Both the position numbers and the translations under genes were made by a program. DNA of 39,943 nt from an uncultured Alphaproteobacteria bacterium (GTDB lineage: Bacteria > Pseudomonadota > Alphaproteobacteria > HIMB59), in the NCBI GenBank assembly GCA_902613185.1, contig CACMGP010000004.1, positions 1 through 39,943 of the forward strand, read 5' to 3'. The notes beneath the pieces are model-generated. The model was not told where the DNA came from. It did not search any database and was given only the letters and a program-made list of their open reading frames with translations. Shown here piece after piece: positions 1-8,017 of the stretch (its first letter is position 1; every line of letters begins with the position of its first letter).

Positions 1-1033
1 GTTTATCTGTATCATATTGCAATTTTTCTTTCCATTTAGATGGAAGCATAGAAGTATCATTATTTAATAATTTTATTATAGATACTAAAATTTTTTCAGC
101 TTGCGTTCTATTTTTATATACAAAATCAGATGTGTAAAAAAATTCAAATAGAAAATTTTTAAGAAATTTTACTTTATCTAATACTGGAGGACTAAACTTA
201 ACCAAAAAATTTGTGTTTATTATAACATCTTCAATTGATCGTATTTGTGAATTATTAGAAAGAGTATTTTCAGTTTCGTTAAGAAGATCCAAAATTAAGT
301 AGTTCATAATGGATCTTGAAAAGTAATTTCTTGCAATACTTTTATCTAAGTTTGCAATGTATGAAAAATCTATAAAATTAAATTGTTCTTTATTTTCAGC
401 TAAACTTGATATTGTCAGAATACCTGATCTTAAAGCGTCATCGAAGTCATGAGCTATGTAAGCTATATCATCAGACAAGGATGCGATTTGAGCCTCTAAT
501 GAGGGATTCTTATTTAAATCAAATTTAAAATTTTTTGATAAGTCGTAGTTTCTATTTGTTTCTTGTATTTTTCCATTATGCTTTATTAAACCATCTATTG
601 TTTCCCAAGTTAAATTTAGACCATCAAAATTTATATATTTCTTTTCTAATAATGTAATTTGTCTAAAAGATTGATAATTGTGGTTAAAATTTGCATCTAA
701 TTCTTGAGTAATTATTTCTTCGCCCACATGACCAAAAGGACTATGACCTAAATCATGAGATAGTGCTATACATTCAGTGAGATCTTCATTTAAAGACAAT
801 TTTCTACTTATAGATCTTGCTATTTGAGATACCTCAAGAGTATGTGTTAGTCTATTTCTATAATAATCACCTTTTTCAAACATAAATACTTGTGTTTTAT
901 CTTTTAGTTTTCTAAAGGCTGTTGAATGATAAATTCTGTCTCTATCTCTTTCGTAAAGTGATCGATGATCATTTATTTCATCGTAAAGTCTTCCTTTTGA
1001 ATTTTCTGGTAAAGCTGATAAATTACTGAACAT
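1..1033 (-). CDS. dgt: Deoxyguanosinetriphosphate triphosphohydrolase-like HD protein (dgt), 3' end missing
   Basis: This is the N-terminal 344 codons of a dGTPase-family protein, which cleaves dNTPs to the nucleoside and triphosphate in the cytoplasm. The gene runs off the left edge of the window. The HD-domain metal ligands are visible: H64 in RLTHT, the H93-D94 pair in ALSHDLGHSPFGH, and a later Asp in the SLSDDIAYIAHD stretch. The N-terminal RDRIYHSTAFRKLKDKTQV motif is typical of the alphaproteobacterial branch. The ATG at 1033 is the only Met before this motif, and it directly abuts the ATG of the divergent erpA-like gene. The neighbourhood dgt/hesB/xth is a common alphaproteobacterial order. 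The exact nucleotide substrate cannot be read from sequence. Confidence 0.93.
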   Translation of the reverse strand, partial: MFSNLSALPENSKGRLYDEINDHRSLYERDRDRIYHSTAFRKLKDKTQVFMFEKGDYYRNRLTHTLEVSQIARSISRKLSLNEDLTECIALSHDLGHSPFGHVGEEIITQELDANFNHNYQSFRQITLLEKKYINFDGLNLTWETIDGLIKHNGKIQETNRNYDLSKNFKFDLNKNPSLEAQIASLSDDIAYIAHDFDDALRSGILTISSLAENKEQFNFIDFSYIANLDKSIARNYFSRSIMNYLILDLLNETENTLSNNSQIRSIEDVIINTNFLVKFSPPVLDKVKFLKNFLFEFFYTSDFVYKNRTQAEKILVSIIKLLNNDTSMLPSKWKEKLQYDTDK

Positions 1034-1360
1034 ATGGGAAGTATTAATATAACAGATAAAGCTATAAATAAAATTCAAGAAGTTCTAAAAGATCAAAATA
1101 TGAAATATTTTAGAATCAGAGTCAAAGGTGGTGGATGTTCTGGATTCCAGTACGTATTTAAAAGTGAAAATGTAATTAATGAAACCAAAGATCATGTATT
1201 TAATTTTAAAGATTTACAAATTTTGATCGATAAAAATTCTATGACTTTCATAAATAAGTCTGAATTAGATTATAAAGATGAATTGATAGGCTCTAGTTTC
1301 TCTATTTCAAATCCTAATGCTAAAAATTCTTGCGGCTGTGGCACATCATTTAGTATTTAA
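1034..1360 (+). CDS. erpA: HesB/IscA-family iron-sulfur cluster carrier, ErpA-type
   Basis: A-type Fe-S carrier of 108 aa, the usual length of the family. It takes a cluster from the assembly scaffold and hands it to apo-enzymes. The three conserved cluster-binding cysteines are present: C35 in GGGCSGFQY, and C100 and C102 in the C-terminal SCGCG motif. The start ATG at 1034 touches the start of divergent dgt with no base between, so any promoter must lie inside dgt. Two bases separate its stop from xth, which suggests co-transcription. ErpA, IscA and SufA cannot be separated with certainty from one sequence. The symbol follows usual annotation at this locus. Confidence 0.9.
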   Translation: MGSINITDKAINKIQEVLKDQNMKYFRIRVKGGGCSGFQYVFKSENVINETKDHVFNFKDLQILIDKNSMTFINKSELDYKDELIGSSFSISNPNAKNSCGCGTSFSI

Positions 1361-1362
1361 TT

Positions 1363-2130
1363 GTGAAAATAATTAGTTGGAATGTAAATTCTTTAAGAGC
1401 TCGAGAACCACTTATAGAAAAAATAATAAAAACAGAAGCTCCAGATATATTTTGCTTACAAGAACTGAAAATATTAGATAAAGAATACGTAGAAAATTTT
1501 TTTAATCAATTTTCATTGAAAACAATGGCTGAAACTCAAAAAAGCTATAATGGGGTAAGTGTTTCTTGTAAAAGTGAGATTGTATTAAATGAAAATCCCT
1601 TAAAAAGGTTAAATATGACACAAGCGAGAAACAATACAGTTATTATAAAAGATAAAAATTTAGCAATCCTCAATTGTTATTTTCCTAATGGAAATCCTAT
1701 AGATACAGACAAATTTACAAATAAGCTTGAATGGATGAAATTACTTTATAAAGAAATAGAAATACTTAAAAAAGAATATGAAGTTTTATTAATGGGAGAT
1801 TTTAATGTTATTCCAGATGATGAAGATGCTCATGATATTAAAAAATATAAAAATGATGCTCTAGCACAACCTGAATCCAGAAAAGAATTCTATAAATTAA
1901 TAAATCTAGATCTAATTGATGTGTTTAAGACTACTCCAAAAAAACAAAGTTATACTTTTTTTGATTATAAAACTTACAAATTTGGAAAAGAGGAAGGAAT
2001 AAGAATAGACTTCTTTCTTTTATCTCCATTTTTGAAAAGTAAAATAATGAAACTAAAAGTATTAAAAGAATACCGTGATATGGATAGACCCTCTGATCAT
2101 TGCCCTATTCTTATAGATTTAAATATCTGA
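1363..2130 (+). CDS. xthA: Exodeoxyribonuclease III / AP endonuclease
   Basis: Exonuclease III homologue (255 aa; E. coli XthA is 268), which cuts abasic sites and trims damaged 3' ends during base-excision repair. The endonuclease/exonuclease/phosphatase fold motifs appear in order: WNVNSLRAR with N7, LQELK with E34, the YFPNG substrate loop near 105, MGDFNV with the catalytic Asp and Asn near 146, and the C-terminal SDHCP. It begins with GTG at 1363, two bases after the erpA stop, and no ATG fits better. Its last 12 bases overlap the 3' end of convergent ilvD. Confidence 0.95.
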   Translation: MKIISWNVNSLRAREPLIEKIIKTEAPDIFCLQELKILDKEYVENFFNQFSLKTMAETQKSYNGVSVSCKSEIVLNENPLKRLNMTQARNNTVIIKDKNLAILNCYFPNGNPIDTDKFTNKLEWMKLLYKEIEILKKEYEVLLMGDFNVIPDDEDAHDIKKYKNDALAQPESRKEFYKLINLDLIDVFKTTPKKQSYTFFDYKTYKFGKEEGIRIDFFLLSPFLKSKIMKLKVLKEYRDMDRPSDHCPILIDLNI

Positions 2131-3831
2131 ATAAGTCTTTTTTTCTAATTTACCACCAGGGTGTGTAACTGCCCCTAGGTTTGCAGGTCCAACAGTTTTC
2201 ATATATTTCCATAAAGTACCTGACATAAACTCTGGTTCTTTATTAACCCATTTAGTTTTTCTATCGGATAACGTTTTTTCGTCTACATTCAAATTTAGTA
2301 TATTTTTCTCTGCATCAATTTCTATTTCATCACCATCTTCAACTAACGCTATAGGCCCACAATCATAAGCCTCTGGACCTACATGGCCGATACAAAATCC
2401 TCGTGTACCTCCAGAGAACCTTCCGTCAGTAATTAAAGCTACCTCTTCACCAAGATCTTGTCCATAAAGGGCACTAGTGGTAGATAGCATTTCTCTCATA
2501 CCTGGCCCTCCTTTTGGGCCCTCGTATCTTATAATCACAACATGACCAGGTTTAATTTTACCATTTAAGACAGCGTCTAGAGCATGTTCTTCTCTATCAA
2601 AGCAAATTGCCTTTCCTTTGAACTGTAATTTTTTAAGTCCAGCTATTTTTACAATCGCACCATCAGGAGCAAGTGAACCTTTCAAACCTACCACGCCACC
2701 TGTTTTAGTAATTGGGCTACTAACAGGATATACAACATCTTGATTTTTTGGTAACTCCACATCTTTTACATTTTCAGCTAACGTTTTTCCAGTAACAGTC
2801 ATGCATGATCCATCAATCAAACCGCCATCAATGAGTGCTTTAATTAGAACAGGAACGCCACCAACTTCATATAAATCTTTAGCTACATACTTCCCCCCCG
2901 GGGCTAAATTACCTATATAAGGTGTTGATTGGAAAATATTACAGACATCTTCCAAAGTAAATTCAATACCAGCTTCATGAGCCATAGCAGGTAGATGTAA
3001 ACCTGCGTTGGTTGATCCACCTGATGCAGAAACAACCACAGCCGCATTTATTAGTGATTGTTTTGTAACAATATCCCTAGGTCTCAAGTTTTTTTCAATT
3101 AATTCCATAACTACTTTTCCACTTTCATAAGCATATTTATCTCTACTTTCATAAGGAGCTGGTGTCATAGCAGAACCTGGAAGAGCTAAACCAATAGTCT
3201 CTGAAACGCATGCCATGGTATTTGCGGTAAACTGTCCGCCACAGGATCCAGCAGATGGACAGGCAACACACTCAATGTCATGGAGTTCTTGGTCTGAAAT
3301 CTTTCCTGTTGAATGTTTTCCAACAGCTTCAAAAACATCTACTATTGTTACGTCCTTATCCTTATAAACACCTGGTAATATAGATCCACCGTACATAAAT
3401 ACAGATGGCACATTAAGTCTTAGCATTGCCATCATTAAACCTGGCAAAGATTTATCACACCCAGCTAAACCAACTAATGCATCATAACAGTGCCCTCTTA
3501 CAGAAAGTTCAGTTGAGTCAGCTATAATCTCCCTACTAGTTAAAGAAGATTTCATTCCCTCATGACCCATAGCAATACCATCAGTAACAGTAATGGTGGT
3601 AAATTCTCTTGGTGTACCTTTTGCATCCCACACACCTTTTTTGGCTGATTGAGCTTGGCGAGAAAGTGAAATATTGCAAGGGGCAGACTCATTCCATGTT
3701 GTTACTACACCGACAAAAGGTTGTTTAATCTGTTCTTCGGTAATGCCCATAGCATAATAAAAAGCTCTATGTGGTGCACTTTTAGGACCTACAGAAACAT
3801 GTCTACTTGGTAATTTGCTTTTATCAACCAT
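2119..3831 (-). CDS. ilvD: Dihydroxy-acid dehydratase
   Basis: Catalyses the third step of valine, leucine and isoleucine synthesis, dehydrating 2,3-dihydroxy-acids to 2-keto acids. The protein has 570 aa. Cys52 (ESAPCN), Cys125 (GLAGCDKS) and Cys197 (SAGSCGG) match the three cysteines that hold the iron-sulfur cluster, and D126-K127 lies in the metal/carbamate-lysine motif. The start codon overlaps the stop of valS by one base (TAATG), so translation is probably coupled. The pairing of a valine biosynthesis gene with valyl-tRNA synthetase may be meaningful. The 3' end overlaps xthA by 12 bases. No leader peptide or attenuator is visible. Confidence 0.97.
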   Translation of the reverse strand: MVDKSKLPSRHVSVGPKSAPHRAFYYAMGITEEQIKQPFVGVVTTWNESAPCNISLSRQAQSAKKGVWDAKGTPREFTTITVTDGIAMGHEGMKSSLTSREIIADSTELSVRGHCYDALVGLAGCDKSLPGLMMAMLRLNVPSVFMYGGSILPGVYKDKDVTIVDVFEAVGKHSTGKISDQELHDIECVACPSAGSCGGQFTANTMACVSETIGLALPGSAMTPAPYESRDKYAYESGKVVMELIEKNLRPRDIVTKQSLINAAVVVSASGGSTNAGLHLPAMAHEAGIEFTLEDVCNIFQSTPYIGNLAPGGKYVAKDLYEVGGVPVLIKALIDGGLIDGSCMTVTGKTLAENVKDVELPKNQDVVYPVSSPITKTGGVVGLKGSLAPDGAIVKIAGLKKLQFKGKAICFDREEHALDAVLNGKIKPGHVVIIRYEGPKGGPGMREMLSTTSALYGQDLGEEVALITDGRFSGGTRGFCIGHVGPEAYDCGPIALVEDGDEIEIDAEKNILNLNVDEKTLSDRKTKWVNKEPEFMSGTLWKYMKTVGPANLGAVTHPGGKLEKKTYSDI

Positions 3832-6428
3832 TATTGAATATTAATTAATATACTATCAATTTTAGACAATTCCATATTAATTGAACTTTGTCTCTCTTTA
3901 TTTTGATCAATTAGATCTTTTGGAGCTTTTGATACAAAATTTTCATTTGATAAATTTTTATCAATCGTATTTTTTTCTTTTTCCAAAGAGCTTTTATTTT
4001 CTTGAAGTTTTTCTTTGATTTTAGATTTATCAATTTGGCTAGTGGAAATTTCAAAATCAAACTCTTTAAAAGGTAAAGTAACACTATTGTCTTTATGGGA
4101 TGATGAAAGTTTTTTTCTTGTTAAAAATTCAAATGTTTTTTTATTATCTTCTAAAATTGTTTGAATTAATTGGTTTTTAGAAAAAATTTCTACAGTATCT
4201 TCTTTTTTGATTTCAAAAAGTTTTTCTATTGACCTGTATTCCTCTATAAAATCAATAAATAATTTTGTTTTAGATACATGCTCACTCTCTGTTTTTAGAT
4301 CAACATAGTCCCACTGATGACTCATCAAGATATCTTTATTATTTTTACCCCACAATTTTTCAGTAATAAAAGGAATCACTGGATGTAAAAGTTGCAATAA
4401 AGAATTAAATACTAAATGAAAAGTTTGTTTGGTTTCATCTCTAAATTGATTGATGTCTAAAAGATTTTTAGAAAGTTCAATATACCAGTCACAAAAAGTA
4501 TGCCATGTAAAATGATATAGTTGATTAGCTACTTCATGAAAATAGTATTTCTCATAATTTTCTTGAACTTTTTTATATAACTCTTGAAACTCATTTATAA
4601 TCCAAATATTAAAAATATGGTTAGGGTTAACTTTGCCATTATCTGTAAATGGATAAATTCCTTTAAATTCAGCAAACTTATAGGCATTGGTGATTTTAGT
4701 AACGAAGTTTCTATAACCAGCTATACGTTGCTCACTTAACCTTACATCCCTTCCAGGTGTATTTAATGATGTTAGAGTAAAGCGAAGTGTATCTGCACCA
4801 TACTTGTCAATTATTTCTAAAGGATCTATGACATTACCTTTTGATTTTGACATTTTTTGACCTTTTTCATCACGAACGAGAGCATGAACATAAACAGTTT
4901 TAAAAGGTGTTTCTGACATAAATTTATTACCCATCATCATCATGCGGGCAACCCAGAAAAAGATGATATCAAAACCCGTAACTAGAACAGAATTAGGGTA
5001 AAATGTATCTAATGTTTGTTCTTTGTTGGGCCATCCCAATGTAGAGAAAGGCCAAAGAGCTGATGAGAACCAGGTGTCTAAGACGTCTTGATCTCTTTTT
5101 AAAATTATTTTATCCGCTTTATAAAAGTCTACAGCTAAATTTTTCGCTTCTTCTTCAGTTTCTGCACAAAATTCTTTTCCATCAGGACCATACCAAACTG
5201 GAATTTGATGTCCCCACCATATTTGTCGAGAAATACACCATGGTCTTATATTTTCCATCCATTGAAAGTATGTTTTCTCCCAATTTGAGGGAAAAAATTT
5301 TGTATCACCGTCTTTTACAACTTTCATTGCCTGTTTTGCTAATTCTTCAGCATTACAAAACCACTGATGAGTTAAAAAAGGTTCGACAACAGTGTTCGAG
5401 CGATCACCATATGGTATTGTAGTTTTATAATCTTCAATTTTTTCTAAAAAACCTTTTTCTTTTAGCAATTGAACAACTTTTTTTCTTGCCTCAAATCGAT
5501 CTAAACCCTGAAATTCTTTAGGACAATTTTCGTTCAATGTTCCGTCATCGTTTAGAATATTTAATAGTTCTAAGTTGTGCCTTTTAGCGATTTCAAAATC
5601 GTTGAAATCGTGTGCTGGGGTTATTTTAACTGCACCACTTCCCATTTCCGGATCAGAATATTCATCAAATATAAGTGGAATAGATCTTGATGTTAAAGGA
5701 ATAGTAAAAGTTTCTTTTTTTAATGAGGTATATCTACTGTCATTGGGGTTAACTGCTATAGCAACATCACCAAAAATTGTTTCTGGCCTAACTGTTGCAA
5801 CAGTTATACTCTCAGAATTAGAGCTTGGATATTTTATATAGTAAATTTGGGTGCTTACATCCGTAGGAACAACTTCTAAATCAGAAATAGCTGTTTTAAA
5901 TTTGGTATCCCAATTAACAAGAGCTTGATCTTTATATATCAACCCCTCTGTATATAATTTAACAAAAACCTTTCTAACTGCAGATGACAATCCGTCATCC
6001 ATCGTAAATCTTTCCCTTGACCAATCACATGAACTACCAAGCCTTTTTAATTGATTTATGATTGTGGAACCCGAATATTCTTTCCACTCCCATATTTTTT
6101 CAATGAACTCTTCTCTTGTGAGATCTTTACGATAAATATTTTTCTCAGCTAAGTTTCTTTCCACAACCATTTGTGTCGCTATGCCTGCATGGTCTGTTCC
6201 AGGTTGCCAAAGAGTATTAAATCCATTCATTCGGTGATATCTTGTTAAAATATCCTGAATAGTGTTATTAAGTGCATGTCCCATATGCAACGACCCCGTT
6301 ACATTTGGGGGAGGTATACAAATAGAAAAGTTTTTATCAAAATTGTATTTAGGTTTAAAACATTCTTTGTCTAACCAAAGCTGATAAATTTCATTTTCAT
6401 ATTCTTTTTTATTTTGAAATTCATCCAT
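3831..6428 (-). CDS. valS: Valyl-tRNA synthetase
   Basis: Class Ia aminoacyl-tRNA synthetase that charges tRNA-Val in the cytoplasm. At 865 aa it is at the short end of the family. Visible parts are the HIGH-type motif HMGH at 48-51, the CP1 editing region (VRPETIFGDVAIAVNP near 215), DIIFFWVARMMMM near 493, the KMSKS loop at 525-529, the anticodon-binding region, and a lysine/glutamate-rich C-terminal coiled coil from about 800. Upstream, pcm ends three bases before it. Downstream, its TAA stop overlaps the ilvD start. An ATG at 6428 opens a good N-terminus. This is an ordinary essential gene. Confidence 0.98.
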   Translation of the reverse strand: MDEFQNKKEYENEIYQLWLDKECFKPKYNFDKNFSICIPPPNVTGSLHMGHALNNTIQDILTRYHRMNGFNTLWQPGTDHAGIATQMVVERNLAEKNIYRKDLTREEFIEKIWEWKEYSGSTIINQLKRLGSSCDWSRERFTMDDGLSSAVRKVFVKLYTEGLIYKDQALVNWDTKFKTAISDLEVVPTDVSTQIYYIKYPSSNSESITVATVRPETIFGDVAIAVNPNDSRYTSLKKETFTIPLTSRSIPLIFDEYSDPEMGSGAVKITPAHDFNDFEIAKRHNLELLNILNDDGTLNENCPKEFQGLDRFEARKKVVQLLKEKGFLEKIEDYKTTIPYGDRSNTVVEPFLTHQWFCNAEELAKQAMKVVKDGDTKFFPSNWEKTYFQWMENIRPWCISRQIWWGHQIPVWYGPDGKEFCAETEEEAKNLAVDFYKADKIILKRDQDVLDTWFSSALWPFSTLGWPNKEQTLDTFYPNSVLVTGFDIIFFWVARMMMMGNKFMSETPFKTVYVHALVRDEKGQKMSKSKGNVIDPLEIIDKYGADTLRFTLTSLNTPGRDVRLSEQRIAGYRNFVTKITNAYKFAEFKGIYPFTDNGKVNPNHIFNIWIINEFQELYKKVQENYEKYYFHEVANQLYHFTWHTFCDWYIELSKNLLDINQFRDETKQTFHLVFNSLLQLLHPVIPFITEKLWGKNNKDILMSHQWDYVDLKTESEHVSKTKLFIDFIEEYRSIEKLFEIKKEDTVEIFSKNQLIQTILEDNKKTFEFLTRKKLSSSHKDNSVTLPFKEFDFEISTSQIDKSKIKEKLQENKSSLEKEKNTIDKNLSNENFVSKAPKDLIDQNKERQSSINMELSKIDSILINIQ

Positions 6429-6431
6429 TTG

Positions 6432-7094
6432 CTAAAAAACAAATGGTTCGGATTGAACATATTTATAAATATAAGAAGAAGAAGCTTCATCTATAACAAA
6501 CTTATTCGATTTGCCTTCTACTTTTATATATTTAACAATCTTATGTTTAAAATCTTGGTTATCAATTATACAAACTATCTCTGCATTATCAGATGCATTT
6601 TTAATTATATTTATGGGTTCTTCATCAAGTGAACCATTAATAATAATCTTTTGGTATTTTTTAATATTTGGCTTTTTGTTATTGAAAAATTCCTCTATCG
6701 TTAAATCTAATAAAGAGGCATTGAACAAACCGTCTTTTATACTATTTTTGAAAACTTCAGTCATTTGCATAGAAGACTCTATACAGTCAATATTAGAGGA
6801 AAATTTATTTATAATAGATGTTGATGTACCAAATCCAGAACCAATTTCTAAAATACTCTCATCATCAATCTCTCCCAAAGCTTGTAATAAATGAAATGAT
6901 GTTAAAGGAGGTAGAATAAAGCGACCATCATCTAAAAATATAATCTTATCAGAGTAAGCCAAATGTTTATAAGATTTTGGATACAAGTTTTCTCTTGGAA
7001 ATAATTCAATTTTTTCAATTAAAGATGAGTTTTTTATACGATTAGCTCTTAGTTGATTAAGAACCATATTTGTTCTTGCTTGTTCAAAATTCAT
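6432..7094 (-). CDS. Protein-L-isoaspartate O-methyltransferase-family protein
   Basis: Class I SAM-dependent methyltransferase of the Pcm family, 220 aa. The first 70 residues (FEQARTNMVLNQLRANRI, FPRENLYP) match the alphaproteobacterial Pcm-like proteins, and ILEIGSGFGTS at 81-91 is the SAM-binding loop. The QTISQP-type segment that carries the catalytic Ser of canonical Pcm is replaced by LPPLTSFHLL, as in other alphaproteobacterial members as I recall them, so repair of isoaspartate is not assured. In many relatives this gene sits beside tolC, upstream of valS. Here it is three bases from valS and tolC is absent. It is divergent from the secreted protein gene at 7177. Confidence 0.82.
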   Translation of the reverse strand: MNFEQARTNMVLNQLRANRIKNSSLIEKIELFPRENLYPKSYKHLAYSDKIIFLDDGRFILPPLTSFHLLQALGEIDDESILEIGSGFGTSTSIINKFSSNIDCIESSMQMTEVFKNSIKDGLFNASLLDLTIEEFFNNKKPNIKKYQKIIINGSLDEEPINIIKNASDNAEIVCIIDNQDFKHKIVKYIKVEGKSNKFVIDEASSSYIYKYVQSEPFVF

Positions 7095-7176
7095 GATAAA
7101 GTTTGATTTATAACAAAATTAATTGTTTTTCATAGATCATATTCGCCTCATATAAAATAATAGTGTAAATTAAATT

Positions 7177-7755
7177 ATGAAATTTTTTAGTGTTTTTATT
7201 TTAATTACCTTTTGTTCATTATCCTATGCTCATCAACCTGTAATAAATGACTCAAACCCAAATAAACCTAATGAGGCATATCTAATAGAAAAACCAGAAA
7301 TATCAAAAGCAATATACTCTAAATTAAATGGTGATCCACATTATTACTTAATAAATTCTGATCAGAAATTTAACTTTTATGTTGGTATTACTGTTCCAAA
7401 AATTGATGATTGTAATACATTTAGAAAGTTCTCATTTAGTATTTTAGAAGGTAAAGACCTTGAGTTAAGTGTCATCGAGGAAGTTGATGGTCAAAATTTT
7501 GAGTGGTGGGAATGGTATGAGCCTTATGGTAAAAAATGGTATTGGATAGGACCACAAATAGGTGAAGATTTTAAAAGTACAGTAACTTACGAACCAGGTT
7601 CATACTACATTAAAGTTTTCAATGAAATTAATATGGGTAATTACGTTCTTGCAACTGGAGATATAGAAAAATTTGGACCTACTGTTATTGCTAAACTGCC
7701 ATTAATAATGCCAAAGGTTAATAAATTTTGGGACAATGAACATTGTGTAAAATAA
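7177..7755 (+). CDS. Secreted protein of unknown function, aromatic-rich
   Basis: 192 aa with a clear Sec signal peptide (MKFFSVFILITFCSLSYA, cleaved near residue 18, before HQPV). The mature part has no membrane segment and looks largely beta-structured. It is rich in Trp and Tyr around residues 108-129 (EWWEWYEPYGKKWYWIG) and has a YEPGSYYIKVFN stretch like the last strands of small jelly-roll or pre-peptidase C-terminal domains. It has two mature cysteines, one near 70 and one three residues from the end, so a disulfide is possible. I do not recognise the family. A periplasmic carbohydrate-binding or protein-binding role is a guess. It stands alone, divergent from the pcm-like gene. Confidence 0.75.
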   Translation: MKFFSVFILITFCSLSYAHQPVINDSNPNKPNEAYLIEKPEISKAIYSKLNGDPHYYLINSDQKFNFYVGITVPKIDDCNTFRKFSFSILEGKDLELSVIEEVDGQNFEWWEWYEPYGKKWYWIGPQIGEDFKSTVTYEPGSYYIKVFNEINMGNYVLATGDIEKFGPTVIAKLPLIMPKVNKFWDNEHCVK

Positions 7756-7817
7756 AGTTTTCATAATATTCACAAATTAAAAAATACAAAATCCAATTTA
7801 TTTGATAAGATAGAATC

Positions 7818-7891
7818 ACCTAGAGGATAGGTTTAAGGATGGAGGTTAAAAAGATGAAGCCACCAAAGTAAGTAATTTAAGACATTACTTA
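7818..7891 (+). other. Cluster of three small hairpins with a possible mini-ORF
   Basis: The 262-base gap between two convergent genes holds three adjacent potential stems: ACCTA/TAGGT (7818-7822 with 7828-7832, loop GAGGA), TGGAGG with CCACCA (7840-7845 with 7860-7865, one A-A mismatch), and a perfect 8-bp stem at 7869-7891. A consensus-strength GGAGG (7841-7845) lies eight bases before ATG AAG CCA CCA AAG TAA (7854-7871), a five-codon frame also readable as a ten-codon one from 7839 (MEVKKMKPPK). Read on the minus strand, the same DNA carries CCTCC and CCTATCC tracts like the anti-Shine-Dalgarno loops of some alphaproteobacterial sRNAs. Whether it is a small RNA, a peptide gene or chance is undecided. 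Confidence 0.3.
7869..7891. terminator. Possible bidirectional terminator hairpin
   Basis: A perfect 8-bp inverted repeat, TAAGTAAT / ATTACTTA, with a seven-base loop sits between the convergent genes ending at 7755 and 8018. The stem is AT-rich and followed by ACAAAATTTT rather than a clean T-run, so it is a weak intrinsic terminator candidate. Its two arms contain the stop codons of the tiny reading frames on either strand. Confidence 0.3.
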
Positions 7892-7935
7892 ACAAAATTT
7901 TCTCTTAATCTATTGCTTCTTCTACCTTTTAACAT
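7885..7935 (-). CDS. Possible 16-residue basic peptide
   Basis: The minus-strand frame MLKGRRSNRLRENFVK is preceded by AGGA with a six-base spacer to the ATG at 7935, which is a better ribosome-binding site than most genes in this window have. It ends inside the hairpin at 7869-7891. It lies downstream of the gamma-butyrobetaine dioxygenase gene on the same strand, about 80 bases past its stop. Six of its 16 residues are Arg or Lys. I do not recognise it, and a chance frame of this length is quite possible. Confidence 0.25.
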   Translation of the reverse strand: MLKGRRSNRLRENFVK

Positions 7936-8017
7936 AACTAATCCTAATAAATTTTTTTATTTATATTGCTGTAATCTTTGAACAACTCTTGAATTTTTAT
8001 TTTAATTTTTATTAAAT

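Noticed and set aside
5369-5400. Possible second LexA-like pair of GTTC motifs
   Set aside because: The spacing is nine bases rather than seven, and it lies inside the valS coding region.
5063-5841. Plus-strand frames inside valS
   Set aside because: They are antisense shadows of a conserved essential gene, with no ribosome-binding site or recognisable protein features.
6414-6894. Hydrophobic plus-strand frames antisense to the pcm-like gene
   Set aside because: Shadow frames of a recognised gene. Ile/Phe richness is expected from the complement of Lys/Asn/Asp-rich coding DNA.
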